From Dendrophyllia cribrosa (taxonomy: Eukaryota; Cnidaria; Anthozoa; Scleractinia; Dendrophylliidae), in NCBI GenBank assembly GCA_024195265.1, contig JAJLRJ010000009.1:5871182-5935181 (forward strand): a DNA stretch of 64,000 nt, given 5' to 3'. Made by a program: the position numbers and the translations under genes. This document shows positions 1-12,500 of the stretch, one piece after another; position 1 is the first letter of the stretch; each line of letters starts with the position of its first letter. The notes below the pieces were generated by a model. The model ran no database searches, had not been told where the DNA came from, and worked only from the letters and a program-made list of their open reading frames with translations.

Positions 1-299
1 AGTCTTTTGTTACTTAAAGTTGCAGTTATTTCTGTTATGACATCTCGCCTTATGTTGCTTTGATAAATGGTTCATATGTCATAATGAAAACTATTATTCA
101 TTTTAAATTTGTCTATGACAAAGGTTTTAGAACTTTAAAATCCACCTTTAATAAGCACCCAAAGATTTGTAGTTTTGGTAGAAGGAGACTAAAATCCTCT
201 AGACTTCACGAGACCTTAGCTGTGTAGTATTGTTGTGTTTCGGTGTGAAATGTTTTCAATAGAGCAAGGTTGGTTAAGTTAATCTGCTTGTGATTTTAG

Positions 300-806
300 G
301 TGACAGGCAAATGCGGCTCAGTACGTGTACGTCTGATTCCCGCACCCAGGGGAACTGGCATTGTGTCTGCTCCAGTCCCCAAGAAGCTGCTTCAGATGGC
401 TGGTATTGAGGATTGTTACACCTCGGCCCGTGGACAGACTGCTACCCTTGGCAATTTCGGTAAGTTAGGTGGATTGTAATGCAGTTACTATTGGTCCCAC
501 GTGTCAAATGGCTTGAAAATCAGCCTGCTTCACACACCCTTGGAGGCGAGGGGAGTGGTGGGGCTTAAAAACATTTCTTGTTCTGAAAGTGGGAACCTTA
601 TTGATAGAGAATTTATGGTATTTCATTTTATTTTTTCAGCCAAGGCAACCTTTGCAGCAATCTCCAAGACATACTCATACCTGACCCCTGACATGTGGAA
701 GGAGACAGTGTTTTCCAAGGCCCCATACCAGGAATTTACAGACTTTCTGGCAAAGAATCACACGGGACAACGTGCAGCTGCCAAAGAACAAGCTATAAAA
801 CAGTAG
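300..806 (+). CDS. RPS2: 40S ribosomal protein S2 (uS5), C-terminal two exons (5'-partial)
   Basis: Structural protein of the small ribosomal subunit, lining the mRNA entry region. Two exons are visible: 300-459 and 640-806 (stop TAG 804-806). The acceptor at 298-299, the donor GTAAGT at 460 and the acceptor at 638-639 join in phase, giving the family hallmark [20 protein letters not shown]. The protein then ends with the [17 protein letters not shown] segment and a short basic/Ala tail ending in AIKQ. The first visible exon begins [20 protein letters not shown], the conserved S5 C-domain core. About the N-terminal 60% of the protein lies left of base 1. A poly(A) signal AATAAA is at 824-829. 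The intron 460-639 and the partial intron 1-299 showed no clear C/D or H/ACA snoRNA, although vertebrate RPS2 introns host some. Assignment is near certain. Confidence 0.96.
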
Positions 807-823
807 AAAAGAAACATAACTCA

Positions 824-829
824 AATAAA
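824..829 (+). terminator. RPS2 polyadenylation signal
   Basis: Canonical AATAAA 18 bases after the RPS2 stop codon. This implies a very short 3' UTR, normal for ribosomal-protein genes. Confidence 0.7.
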
Positions 830-1422
830 AACAACTGTTAAACAAATTCCCTGTTTGTTGAGTGTTGATAATGTGCTGGTGGTATCACTTTCTGATCTGC
901 CCTTCTTATGCTGTGTTTACATCAGCACCAAAACATGTTTAAAGTAAACTTGTTAAAACGAAACACATTTCCTGTAAACATGTTTGCAATTTCAGTATTC
1001 ATGTTTCACACGTTTTGTTTTTATAACAGGCATAAGCTTGCATAAAATCTTTCTAATGATATTTGAACCAAAACAAATGAGCCTGAACTTGCTGTTGCAT
1101 GATTTTGTTGTTCAATTTGCGCTAAGTGTTTTATCTGGCTTAGATCAAGACTACCTCGAGGTAGTTTCAATCATCCTCAATAAAATGTTTTGATCATGAT
1201 TAATTTTGTGCAATGTACTACCTGATGTGAACACTTCTTAGTAAAACAGGTTTCTTTCGTGATCAGACTAAAGGTTTTCTGCCCTAGTGTGCTGCTAACA
1301 GTACGCCTGTCTGTAGATGTCTTCCGTAGGGGTTGAAGGACGGGGGCTTGATGTTGCAATACTCTGTCAAGGTTTCTGCCCCTTTTTTACCTCTACACTT
1401 TTGCTATCAAATGTTGCGAATA
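830..1422. other. intergenic, no gene seen
   Basis: AT-rich DNA downstream of RPS2. Short open frames here are without family resemblance or coding bias, and no repeat was recognised. Confidence 0.5.
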
Positions 1423-1612
1423 GACAAATTCGGCTAACGCATTAATGTACCCAATTCAAACCTTCTGAGAATAAGATTCTTTGTTCATACTTTGTTCATA
1501 CTTCCACATAATTTCCATGTCAATGCTTCATTGATATGGAAATAGGACGAACAAAGAGTTCTAATCCCGAAAGGTTTGAATTGGGTACAACAATGCGTTA
1601 GCCGAATTTGTC
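1423..1612. mobile_element. foldback (MITE-like) element, 190 bp
   Basis: The left arm at 1423-1490 is matched by its reverse complement ending at 1612. The outer about 40 bp are nearly perfect (both ends read GACAAATTCGGCTAACGCAT) and a weaker inner portion continues toward the centre. No coding capacity. Non-autonomous DNA-transposon foldback is the simplest reading; no clear target duplication was found. Confidence 0.65.
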
Positions 1613-2194
1613 CATTTTGTTTGTCTCACACTTTACTCCATTTCATAAGTGAAATAATTAACTCAAGTTTTCCTTTTTTTCTCCCTGGGTTTTGTATCCA
1701 GCTACAGGTACACTCATTGCTTTCCTTCATCCAACAGAAGAAGAAAATAAAAGCATTTTTTGTGCTGTCTTCAAACAGTCCTGTTAAAAAAAAACTTTGA
1801 AAGAGAAAGGTGCTCCAGACCACGTTCCCATAGAAACGGTTCCAAAACAGTTACAATAGAGTACTAAAGTGAAAAGGAAAGTGGCTGTATTTGATCCCTT
1901 TCATGACACCGAAAAGTTTTTACTAAGTACGAGTAGAATTGACTCAAAGGAGGGAACTTATTCCGGTAATCAGATTCCGGGCTCGCAATTCTTGTAATTA
2001 GGTTTTATATGTGCAGGTATCGGGTGTCTCCAGTGCTGTTTTAATCCCGAGGCGAGAATAAATGGGGTCAAATGTGGGATTTTACAATGCGAAATCTTAA
2101 CGCGCAAAATTTCACTTTTAATGATTTCAAACTTTCTTGTTTATCGTCGTCATGGTAATATCGATTTTACCAGAACATACATCTAGCCAAACTG

Positions 2195-2890
2195 CTATTC
2201 AAAAGCAGTTAGTGGTAAAAATTTCACGTTGATCTTATGATGGAGAAGTTCTGTAACAGGTTTCTTGAATGGATTGATTCGCGTCCGAGCGCAGCTGCTA
2301 CCACAGAGTACCCAGGCGTAGGAAAAGACCACTTGGTATCTGTTGTAGGGGTCACAGGAGGTACTGTTACCAAAACCATTCTGGCAGCCCAAACATCTGC
2401 AGCATCTGTCACTCGTGAGGAAGAGAGAGACACAGCAGATTCTTATTGCAACCGGAGCAAGATCGCTTGGCAATACGATGGCTCGACAGGTTCTTTGAAC
2501 ATTAACCGAGAACGGAACAGAAGTGGTAATGGGAAGTGTGTCTCAGTTTGCTGAAGAACGCTTAGATGATTCTGAAAAAAACCCGAAGACCTGGAAACCA
2601 TCTGGTGGAAGGGCTCAAGAACACAGCTGCAAGCGGTGCAGTGAAGTCTTGCTCGAGAATGCGGTGGTGCTGTAGCGTCTCACGCATATAATAAAATAAA
2701 AGCTCAACAAAGGCTGAAAAAGGATTTCAAGACTTCTTCGATTGATGATGACGCAGTTACGAGAGGAATAAAAAAGAACCATCGTGGCAGAGTGAGATAT
2801 GAACTGCGTAAAGAAAACAACGAAGATCGGCACAACTGGCGAGATGAAAAATACACTGCTAAGTAGGTACTTCATACTTACCAGCCGCTG
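2195..2890. other. unassigned segment with moderate coding look
   Basis: Both strands stay open over roughly 2195-2554. The minus-strand frame contains a Cys-rich stretch (CRCLGCQNGFGN) that could be a zinc-binding fragment. The plus frame (2237-2554) has no recognisable domain. Beyond 2560 all frames are interrupted. It may be a decayed exon of a transposable element or gene fragment. No function is proposed. Confidence 0.2.
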
Positions 2891-3074
2891 GTTAACGAGA
2901 CTGAGCCCTTGATTTAAGTGCCCCTGTGATCAAATTTTTGATTTTAATTTTTTTTTACATTTTCGTGTACAATTAGACTTTCTTACTCATCTTGCCAAAT
3001 TTCAATTCACTACGAACATCAGAAGTCATTTTATTTTAACATTTATTTCTGAGAATTTACGGCCGCCATTAATC

Positions 3075-3204
3075 TAGCCTGTGAACAGGCCTCCTTGTGG
3101 GGGTATGACGAAAGTAGATAGCGGCAAAAAGAAAACTCGCGAGAAACCCGTTCTTCGTTTTTTTTTCCGCCCTATATCCCAACAGAGAGCCTGTTCACAG
3201 GCTA
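3075..3204. mobile_element. TAGCCTG-family foldback element with 9-bp target duplication (copy 1)
   Basis: 130-bp element with TIRs TAGCCTGTGAACAGGC / GCCTGTTCACAGGCTA. It is flanked by a perfect direct repeat CCATTAATC at 3066-3074 and 3205-3213, a 9-bp target-site duplication. It belongs to the same family as the elements at 19686-20022 and 35598-35755. It has no coding capacity and must be mobilised in trans. Confidence 0.85.
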
Positions 3205-3213
3205 CCATTAATC

Positions 3214-4136
3214 AACCATCTTTCCAAGGCTTGGTTGCGAATGGGAGAAAGTGACGTCAAAGACTGAAACATACCTCACAGGTTGAAATTATAATAACAA
3301 TAAGAATTGAAAATCACGCGAAAAGCAAAAAAAACTTTGGACTTGTTCTTCGTGCAAGAGAAACTGAGTTAAGAGAATAAGATAGAGAACAGATCACGCT
3401 GTGAAGGTTTATCATTCTCGTTTCCATGGCAGTGCGTCATTTAAACTGAAGAACTAATATGATATTAGATGTCAAATAATTATCATTGGACGAGGAGTAC
3501 GTATTTTGGAAGAGCTTGATTGTAAGCTCCTAGGCGTTACGTGTCTAAATAAACTATTGTATTGTACTATATTGTGGTGCATGTAGAGAGAATCTGTTCA
3601 ATCACCTTATTTTAAACTCGTGAATGCGCGATCCGAAGTGGAAACGAGTTATAGCGGTGTGTTGGCGAGAGGTAAATTCACTCGATCGGCTGTAAAGTTT
3701 TGTTTTTGATTCAGCTGACTAATGCATAAGGCTTCAAGCTTTGGAAAATTAGAAATGATCTGCGGACTTCAAATGGATTTTTCACGACTTAAGAAAACGC
3801 TACAGCACAGTAAAAGTTGTTTTTAAATGTGTGAAGAGTAAAAGTTAAATAAACCAAATTTTGTTTCGAAAAACATGTCTTAGCGTGGCACAACTAGATA
3901 ATATAATGTTTTAAATTTGTTTACATGCGCAATACACGGGACTTTCCCTGAGGTCACAACAAATTTAACACATAACGTCATCCAGTTCTCTCTTATTTCA
4001 CACAATGCATATTTATGTCACGATGAGACATGTTTTTTTAATTCGTCGTTTTCGGAACAAAATTGTCTTTATTTGAACTTTAAATTTACAAATGACTCCC
4101 GGTCCGCCATCCACTAAGTGTAAAAAGAGCGTTTCG
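3214..4136. other. intergenic, no gene or repeat recognised
   Basis: AT-rich sequence with scattered stops in all frames. Nothing supportable was seen. Confidence 0.4.
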
Positions 4137-4725
4137 TATTCTCGAGGTAGCTCATAGGAATCTTTGATCTCTTGTTGTTAGCTGCTGTTGTGGCTCGCTG
4201 AGCTTTAACATAATGGAGCTAAAGCAACCACGACGGCAACAGTAAGGAAAACGTCACTTGCCCTGAACAATATGGAGCCAGTCTATGTAAGAAACACTCT
4301 AAAGAACATCATGGTGTAGGAACCAGCCGTCGTGTTGAACCGACCACAACCCATTCAAAGCCCTGGGACCTGTAGACCTAGTAGACGTGCAATGTAAAGT
4401 GCTGAAAACTATTGATATTCCACCTTTAGATGACAGCGACTCACCACCTATTACTACAGTAGTCCTAGCACCCAGTATGACAGATCTGCCCACACCTTCG
4501 CTTAGTCCAAACAAGCCTCACCCACTAGTCTAGTCCAGCACCAAGGACAACAGTACACTATTGTCTCAGCCAGGTCCACCGAAACCGCTCCAGCCTAGCA
4601 GCCCAAAGCCGCCAAACCCGGAGCATCAGAACGTTGTTGCTAAGGAGCAACAAACATACCAGGCAAAGAGTCAGATCACATGGACAGGGGGTGTTACTCG
4701 AGTACCACACAAGTTTAAAGACTGA
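4137..4725 (+). pseudogene. decayed 3' end of an LTR-retrotransposon polyprotein
   Basis: Pro/Ser/Thr-rich, frame-broken coding remnant. Its last frame ends in a basic tail (GGVTRVPHKFKD, stop TGA 4723-4725), the style of Ty3/gypsy pol C termini. Its position just upstream of a polypurine tract (4906-4917) and LTR-like sequence (from 4918) supports this. No RT, RNase H or integrase core is present, so the element is 5'-truncated. Confidence 0.4.
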
Positions 4726-4905
4726 GTAAAACAAGCTACGTTGTTTGAACTAAAAGAAGCACTTTATTGAGTAGCAGTGACAAAAACTGACTTTTGGGAC
4801 TCAACTGTAAATGAGCCACTTTGTAGTTCTTGTTTGTTTACGAAAAAATGATTAGTTGCTTCCCTTGCTAATCACTAGCCCTCTAATGATTAATTTGATT
4901 TAAAC

Positions 4906-5102
4906 AAAAAGGAGGGATGTCATAGTATTGCCATGTTGCAATGTTACGTTACATAATAAACTATTTTGAGTGCCCAATAGCATTTCCATATATGGGCATA
5001 CTTTTTAGGTTCTGTCGTAATCGCTCGTGCACATGGCTCAGCCAGAGTTGAGATTAAAGTGAATGATGGATGTTATGAGCTGCCCCTATCTTCGATTTTA
5101 CA
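4906..5102 (+). mobile_element. polypurine tract and 3' LTR of a retrotransposon
   Basis: Purine run AAAAAGGAGGGA (4906-4917) immediately precedes TGTCATAGTATTG at 4918, the classical PPT-then-TG start of an LTR. A matching CA end occurs near 5102, giving an LTR of about 185 bp. No 5' LTR is in the window, so the copy is truncated or recombined. Confidence 0.5.
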
Positions 5103-5417
5103 TCATAAACAACATAAACTGAAGTGACAAAGTTAATAACGCAACAATTGCAAATTTGAAAAAAAATTCAGCACGATACTATGCTAAATATGGATAATAG
5201 AAAAAGGAAAAAGAAAATATGTCATGTTTCATCTCTTCTATTTTAACCGATATTTCGTTTTGATATTTCGGGTTTTTTTTCAAACCGAAATATCGGGCAC
5301 AAAAGTAGGTACATATTTCAGTTCATTTTGTTTCTCTTCCCTCAGGATCAGTTTGCTGTGTTGTTTTATATTTGTTGAAGATTTTCTGCTGATCCAGATC
5401 TTTCAGGGGCGTAGCTA

Positions 5418-5437
5418 GGGGGGGGGGGGGGGGGGGG
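5418..5437 (+). repeat. oligo-G tract (20 G)
   Basis: Uninterrupted run of 20 G followed by a C-rich stretch at 5457-5463. One of at least seven such tracts in the window. Confidence 0.9.
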
Positions 5438-5538
5438 TCCTGGGGTGGCCGTGACCTCCCCCCCGTTTGTGAGATAATTTTAGTGAAACACAGCGTGGAT
5501 GTCGACATGACATTACCGTTTGCGGTCCTTTGCGGATT

Positions 5539-5695
5539 TAGCCTGTTCCAGGCGTTCAGATAGTGGGGAAAGCGTGAATAGTTGGGGAGGGCGCGAAGAA
5601 AAGCGAGCGAAAAAATGCGGGTAGACTGGGGAGAGGTTTTCGCTCGCTTTTCTTCGCGCCTTCCCCAGCTATTCGCCCTTTCCCCACATTTTGGT
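5539..5695. mobile_element. partial TAGCCTG-family foldback
   Basis: Begins with TAGCCTGTTCCAGGCGTT like the intact copy at 35598. It contains an inner palindrome (arms rich in CGCTCGCTTTTCTTCGCG, about 5589-5660), but the terminal GGCTA end is absent. Truncated copy. Confidence 0.45.
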
Positions 5696-6510
5696 TTTTG
5701 AAATGATACCATTCACCATGATGCACGGTAGCTACATTCAGTGACAAAGCGACAGGTGAAAACTGACAGGTCAACGTATTTTTCCTTTGACGTTTAAGGC
5801 GGCAGTCTTACCTGAATTTGAATGAAATTTTAAGAGGATTAAAGAAGGAATAGAAGAAAGAAAATGATTTTTGGTACACCAACAAACAATTGATACCCAC
5901 GCAAAAGAGCGCCCCAGGTTACTAGTGATAGTAACTACAAATTCTTATTGTAGAACTTCGTTAAATCTTCAATATCTCTTCATTCCCAAATTGTACAAAT
6001 CCTTTGAGAAAAACTGTTTCCAACCAGAAATACCCAAAAAATCACCCAAAAATTTACAAAACACCCTATAACATAGATTCATGTTTTAAGCGAGAAATTT
6101 TTAGATTGCTTGACACGTGAACGAGAGACTCATGGATGCGGAAAAATGGCAAACAGGACAGTCCAATACTTTTTTTGTCAATAAGAAGCAAAGGACCGCG
6201 AACGAAAATGCTGCTGGTGTGCGTAGGATCTGGAGAAGATCTAATCAGCCAAAAACAGAGATAAAATCAAAGTATAAAGCAAGGTTTTTTTTGCACCGTA
6301 CGTCAACCCCGACCCTCCTAGAGCATAAAGTGCTTGCCCCTGCTCGCCCCACCTTTTCCGGTTTTAGAAGGCGCGGCGTTCAATTGTTCGTCACCAGTCT
6401 CCTCCGAGCGCTTCAACTCTTCTGAAACTTTGAACATTTTTCCCATTTGTTGGGCGAAAACAAGAACATTTCACGTCAATTTTACCTTACGTTTGGCTGG
6501 AAAACCAGCC
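5696..6510 (+). promoter_or_regulatory. upstream region of iRhom; promoter not resolved
   Basis: 815 bp ahead of the iRhom start codon at 6511. It has short unremarkable open frames and no clear TATA element. It is expected to hold the first promoter and 5' UTR, possibly an upstream non-coding exon. Inference from position only. Confidence 0.3.
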
Positions 6511-9500
6511 ATGGCAAGTGCCTACCAACCAACAACAGTTCGGAATGATGAAATAGACGAGGGAGATGAAAGGACCGCCTTTTGTAACCCGTTCCATAGT
6601 CGAAGACACGCTGATCTTGAAAATGCACATCATCGTCGCGAACCCACACAAGAAAGCGGTGATCGGCAAGATCGTGTGAATCAGTGGTAATTAATAGAAT
6701 TTGATGCGATTTGCTACTTCGGAATTCACTAGTTAGCTTGTTTTGCTCTCTGAGAGCATAAATATTTACTAAATCCAATATTGTGCATGACTATTTGACA
6801 ACTAACACAAAATCTATCTAATCGATCGTGTGAACTTTACTCTTTCATCCCAAAGAAGCAGCTTTTGAACTGTAAAGCGATCGAATAATCCTAGTTCTCA
6901 CAAAAGTTTAAGTAGAATATATTCTCGTTTTTTGAGGAGTTGACATAACTTCTTATCTTCTTGTCTTTGATTTGTAGGTTGTTTACGCGGTGTGTTTCGC
7001 GACAAGATGGCCCAACGGACGACGCTGGAAGCAGTGCTGTTCCAACTCCAGCAGGTTCGGAATATCACATCCCTGGACAAGCTACAGCGACAGAAACCGT
7101 CCTTCCAAGCAAACTAAACCGTGCACAGACAGTTAAAAAGTACGTACTAATCGCTAATGATATTTCTGTTTGAGATAAATTGCTGTGGTCTTGGTATTGA
7201 GCGTTGAATAGAAATTAAAATATGGCCAACAACACATGTCCACTACAGGTATTTTGTTGTAGTTCACTTCCGGTACATAACATTTTATGCCGCAAATTTT
7301 GTTCTGTTTTCTTAGAGGAAGGATCTGTTTGTGTCATAAAACACTGCATATGATTTGAATCCACTTTTGATCCTTAAAACAGCAATGATGAATTAAAATC
7401 GGCTTGTTAAGTTTGCGTGAGTTGATATTAAGTTCGAGTTGACCTTGTGTTGTTTTGAATTTGCATGAAATACGTTAACGCATATCGTTGCATATTTACC
7501 GTGGGAACAATATCTGTTGGGATATTCACTGAACATAACATAATTTAGTATCAGCTCTTCGTGTTAACGTCCTAAAATGGCGTATACGAATGAAGGTCGA
7601 GGTTCTTTTGATGCAACAGCAACAGGCGTGTTTTATACCCAACAACACATCAACTTCAATGATTTGGTGATGAACAAAGACACTGATTCGAAGGATCAAG
7701 AAGAATTTTATCCCCAGTTTATTCAGTATTATCAAGAGACAGACTCTCCAAGACCCAGTGTAGATATTTCTAGTTATGGAAGAAGAGGTCCGAGAGCAAG
7801 TTTAGCAAGTTTATCGCACACCTTAAAGCGTGGAAAAGGGTAGGGACTTCGATTCTTTGCAGTCAATAATTTGTTACTGTTTTTGAATTCGTAGCAGTTC
7901 TTTGTAGCCACTATTTGTTGTGGAGATATCTTACTGATCTCTCCATTAGGGACATTTTTGTTGATGTAAAAGGGTGTCGACCCTTAATTATAAAGCAATT
8001 TGTTAATTGACATTTCACAATGTCTGGTAACAATGGGACTATTAGAGCCTTATTGTTTGCAAGTAACAGAAGATTCAATTACAAAGCGTGAGTCTTGAAA
8101 CAATTATCTGGTGAATTTTATTTGAAGATCAAATTACAGCAGCACACTTTGTGGTATAAAACATTTCTTGTATGTTGAAGGAAAAAATCATTATGTTAAA
8201 AAGTGTTTATGGTATTGAAGTTACAGGAAGTTTCCTTTTAGTAATTTGAATAAGCACAAAACAAAATTGAATTAGTCGATTATTGCCCCAGTTATATTGA
8301 CCTTTGAATGGAAACTTGTGAATTTGGAAAGAATACAAGATTTTTTGTTACGGATGCAAAGTGTTGATAGTTTTCAAAGAAAAATATGGTAGTAGGAGAT
8401 TTTTTGACAATCCTATGTTGAGACCTTTTTTTCTTGGCTTTCATAACTCAAACTTTGCAATGAGTATGCCCTGTTCCATACAATATTTTTATTGCAATAT
8501 TGGTCTGTTAATAAAAAGCTCCATACATGTAAGTATATTCTCTGTTTAGATACTCTTTCAGTAGAATCAAACACTAACAGATTAAAATATGAAGTTATTT
8601 CCGTGGAATTCCAAAAGTAATTACCCCCCCTCCCTCCCCCAAAAAAAAGAAACACTCTGCAAAAGTACATGTTACTTTCATTTTTTACCCTTGAACTAAA
8701 AAACCCCAAAAGTAACGAAAGAAAAAGGTAAAGTAGTGACCCTTTTATATTTTAGTATCACCGAAAAGCCGAAAAATGAGATGTAAAATTTTCTCTCCTA
8801 GACAACAAGTAGGTAGTCTCATTTTTCTCAGGGTCAGTTGAGCGAGCAATCACGTGACCCCATGAGAAAATCACCATAAATAATGGAAAATGTTAATGTA
8901 GAAAAGTGCCGAAAATTTGAAAGTTTTCAGACGTTTCGGGCTTGGCCCTTCTTCAGTGAAATGTCAATTTAAAATGGTTGACGGTTCAGTTCTTGTATAA
9001 CACACCATTTAAAACAGTGCGCGCCTTAAATAAACTGGAAGTCAGTATTAAGGCCACGCGGCTGACTCGTACCAAGCTTGAAAATTAGCCGCATCTCATG
9101 TCTCTTTCTTTGCTTGCTTGCGCCGCAGAGCTTCACGCCACGCACTTCAGCGTCATGCAGAGAGTGGCCATTTGCATTGAAATGTTGTGCGACGGGGAAA
9201 CCAGGCAAGTTTTTTTCAATGCTGCGGAGGTGTTTGCCAAAGCGTTCCCTAAGAACACGCCCAGTTTCACCAATGTAAACTGAAGAGCAGCGACGACAGG
9301 AGATGCAGTAAATGATATTTGATGTCTCGCAAGTGAAGGCTTCTTTAATGATGATGGTGCCTTTGGAGCCTTGCAGGGTGGTGTCGGAGGAGATGCGTTG
9401 ACACGTCCGACAGCGAGCGTGTTGGCAAGCAGAAGAGCCTGCGAGACGATCAGGTGAATTTCTATCGGCAATGTGGACCAAGATGTCACGTACGTTCTGA

Positions 9501-12500
9501 TCACGGCGATATGCAACCAATGGTGGCTGGGGAAATATTTCTCTGGTTGCGGGGTCATCAGTGAGAATGTTAAAGTTGCCAAGTAGGATTCTTTTAATTC
9601 TATCGTTCAAGGGATGGTATGTGAGAACTAAAGGAATCCTACTGCCATTGTCGACGGCGATATGCGTCCTAAGGGCGTCAATCTGTCTAAGTTGACGCAA
9701 CTTGTTGAGGTCTTGTCGAAGAGAAGATGGCGAATAACCTCGCATGACGAAAAAAGCGGTCATTTCATCCGCCTTCTCTAAGAAGTCGGCATCGTTAGAG
9801 CAGAGACGGCGAAGACGCAATAGCTGACTGTATGGTAGACTATCCTTGCAGTGGCGAGGGTGTGAAGAGAGGTGATGAAGATAGCTGTGCATGTCAGTGT
9901 CCTTGTAGTAGATGGAAGTGCTAATATGATCGTCAGAAATGCGCAAAGTGATATCCAGGAAAGGTAGTTAAGATTCAGAGATAGTGTGTGTATACTGAAG
10001 AGCAGGATGAAAGCCGGATACGAAGTTGATGATGAGAAAATCACCTCATGTGAGGAGATGCGATGCGCAGGGGTGGAGAGAACAGGAGGCAATTTTCTTG
10101 CATGCAAGTGTGATTGCCCCTCCACTATTCCTGAGAGAAGTATGGTTGTCTCCTTGTATCATGAAAAATGACTAATAGCCGATTATATCTTGTTCTTCCT
10201 TCCATGAATTACTTAATATTATTTCTCTTGGTATTTCATGAGCAAAGGTGCTTAGTCAATTGTTTGGTTTTGTTTAACCAGTACTTTTGCATGGTGCCAT
10301 TTGTTCTAACTTTTGAGTCTGTTGATGAAATCCTATGGTGTGATCATTCAAATGAAACCTCTTCAGCAGTACTTTTGCATGATACCATTTGTTCTAACTA
10401 ACTTTTGAGTCTGTCGATGAAATCCTATGGTGTGATCATTCAAATGAAACCTCTTCAGCAGTACTTTTGCATGGTACCATTTGTTCTAACTTTTGAGTCT
10501 GTTTATGAAATCCAATGGTGTGACCATTCAAATGAAACCTCTTTGGCAGTTCTTTTGCATGGTACCATTTGTTCTAACTTTTGAGTCTGTTTATGAAATC
10601 CAATGGTGTGACCATTCAAATGAAACCTCTTTGGCAGTACTTTTGCATGGTACCATTTGTTCTAACTTTTGAGTCTGTTTATGAAATCCAATGGTGTGAC
10701 CATTCAAATGAAACCTCTTTGGCAGTTCTTTTGCATGGTACCATTTGTTTTTCAATATTTTACAAAATCAAATTTGGACATTTTCTTGAGTTTTGATCTT
10801 TGGCACTCTTAGGAGTTTTAAAAAGGGTTAAAAACCCAAAACAAATATAAAAAGCTATCAGATATGTCAGGTTTAGTGGATTAAATTGTACCAAAAAAGG
10901 AAGAAGTGCAGATTATAAACCTAGGGGTAATCTCTATTTTTTGGCATTGGTTCAATTTTGATTTCCCTTATTTTACATTTATTATCTTATATCAACATAG
11001 AAAATAACAATGGAAAATCAAAACGAAACCAAGGATAAAATTAAAGTACAACATACCCATGTAGCTTATATACAAGAGTTTCCCTCTCCTCCCCCCAGAA
11101 ATAATTCTTACTAAGATGTTGTATTTACTTCACAGAAAAATTATCAAAAGTACAGAGAATTTTTTTGGCCTGGGAGACTGTGAAGAACAACATGAAAATC
11201 TTCAAAGGAAATGGACTCAAAGAAGGAAACGACACTATCATAAGCGCTATGGTGCTCTGGTGGATGAAGACACAGTGGATGCAGCATTGCCACAAGGCAA
11301 GCGAGGTACAGCAGGAAGCGTCAGCAGCTATCAAAGCTCACGCCAAATGCAAGCTGACCCTAATCTTGTGCGGACAATGAGCAGAAGAGAGTCTGTGGCA
11401 AGCCTGGCTTGGAAAAAAGTGAAAAAGATGAAAGATGAACCTGGGGTAATGTGCTTTGTTGATTTATATTTGATATTAACTTTCTGTTTATAATGTAGAA
11501 ATATACCATGTATAATCTACTGTAGTTTGCAATTTAAACAAAAGCACATTGGAATCTCTTATATGAGCTAAATACAGTGTAAAGGGTATCATTTGTCCTG
11601 TGTTTTCTGCTGATCTGAAATTTCACTTGCTTTTGCTGATGAGCTTTTGGCTAATAACACAAAAAGAAACCAGTGCTGCTTGTAGAATTGTATACTTCAC
11701 GCTTAAATCGGGTAGGATTTTATGCGTGGTCCCAGGGTCCAAGTATCCAAAATTCAAGACCCCAAGTTGGTCCTATTTTTGGCAACCCCCAATATTTCAA
11801 GACTCATTTAAAAATTGCCAAGACATATAATTTTGACAGATCATTAGAAAGACTTCTTTTGTATTTTTTTTTTGCAGGGTTTTAAATCGCCAGGAAAGGC
11901 TCAGCCAGCATGCATGCTGCTAGAGGCTGGGCGTAGCTTTTCGCCAGCTGTGATGTCCCAGACGGATGATGATGAAGTGGACAGTGCATTTCATCCTGAA
12001 GGAGTGCGTGTAAGTTCTTTTTTGCAAAAATGACACTTAGATTATGTTTACATAACCAGTGTCCTAGTGTACAGGTGTATTTGGACCCCTGATCCACATT
12101 GGATACTGGAGAACTCCATAAATAATGCCCCCTTGAAAAAATTGCCTACCTGAAAGTCCCTCCTTGTAATTTGTGAAATGGGTTTTTCCAGGAAAAATCC
12201 ACACACCCCCCAAGATTTTTTACCCCTTCTTCTGCTCAGATTTCCTAGCACGTTAGACCCTCCGCACCCCCCCCCCCCCCCCCCCCCCCCCTTCTGCCAG
12301 GATTTCCAAGCCCAGAGACCCCCCATCGCACCTGGATTTCCATAAGTTTTTGGGAAACCCTAAATTTACAGTCAATGAAAATTAAATACATGTATTCAGG
12401 AGATTCTGATTTTGTTATTTTCAAATGTTGGGTGATTATTGGTGAAACTTTTTTTTAAATAAATGTTGTGTGACACATCCATAAACCCCATCATGATTTC

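Larger units (their letters stand above)
8905..10150 (-). mobile_element. Penelope-like element, 5'-truncated, GIY-YIG endonuclease type
   Basis: Minus-strand frame 9946-9026 (306 codons) begins in the RT thumb region (preceded by LPFLDI after an in-frame TAA near 9968). It carries the PLE block [15 protein letters not shown] and a Cys-rich linker ([12 protein letters not shown]), then a GIY-YIG domain ([37 protein letters not shown]), and ends NTDFQFI. Upstream sequence to about 10150 reads as RT with stops ([16 protein letters not shown]). The RT palm motifs are missing, so it is a dead insertion in iRhom intron 2, antisense to iRhom. Downstream, 8960-8910 (minus) has a hammerhead-like end. 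Confidence 0.85.

Noticed and set aside
1..299. intronic snoRNA in RPS2
   Set aside because: Looked for C/D boxes and an H/ACA double hairpin because vertebrate RPS2 introns host snoRNAs; no convincing box pair was found.
5323..5712. 129-codon minus-strand frame with poly-Pro
   Set aside because: The proline run is the oligo-G tract read in reverse; the rest covers a foldback element.
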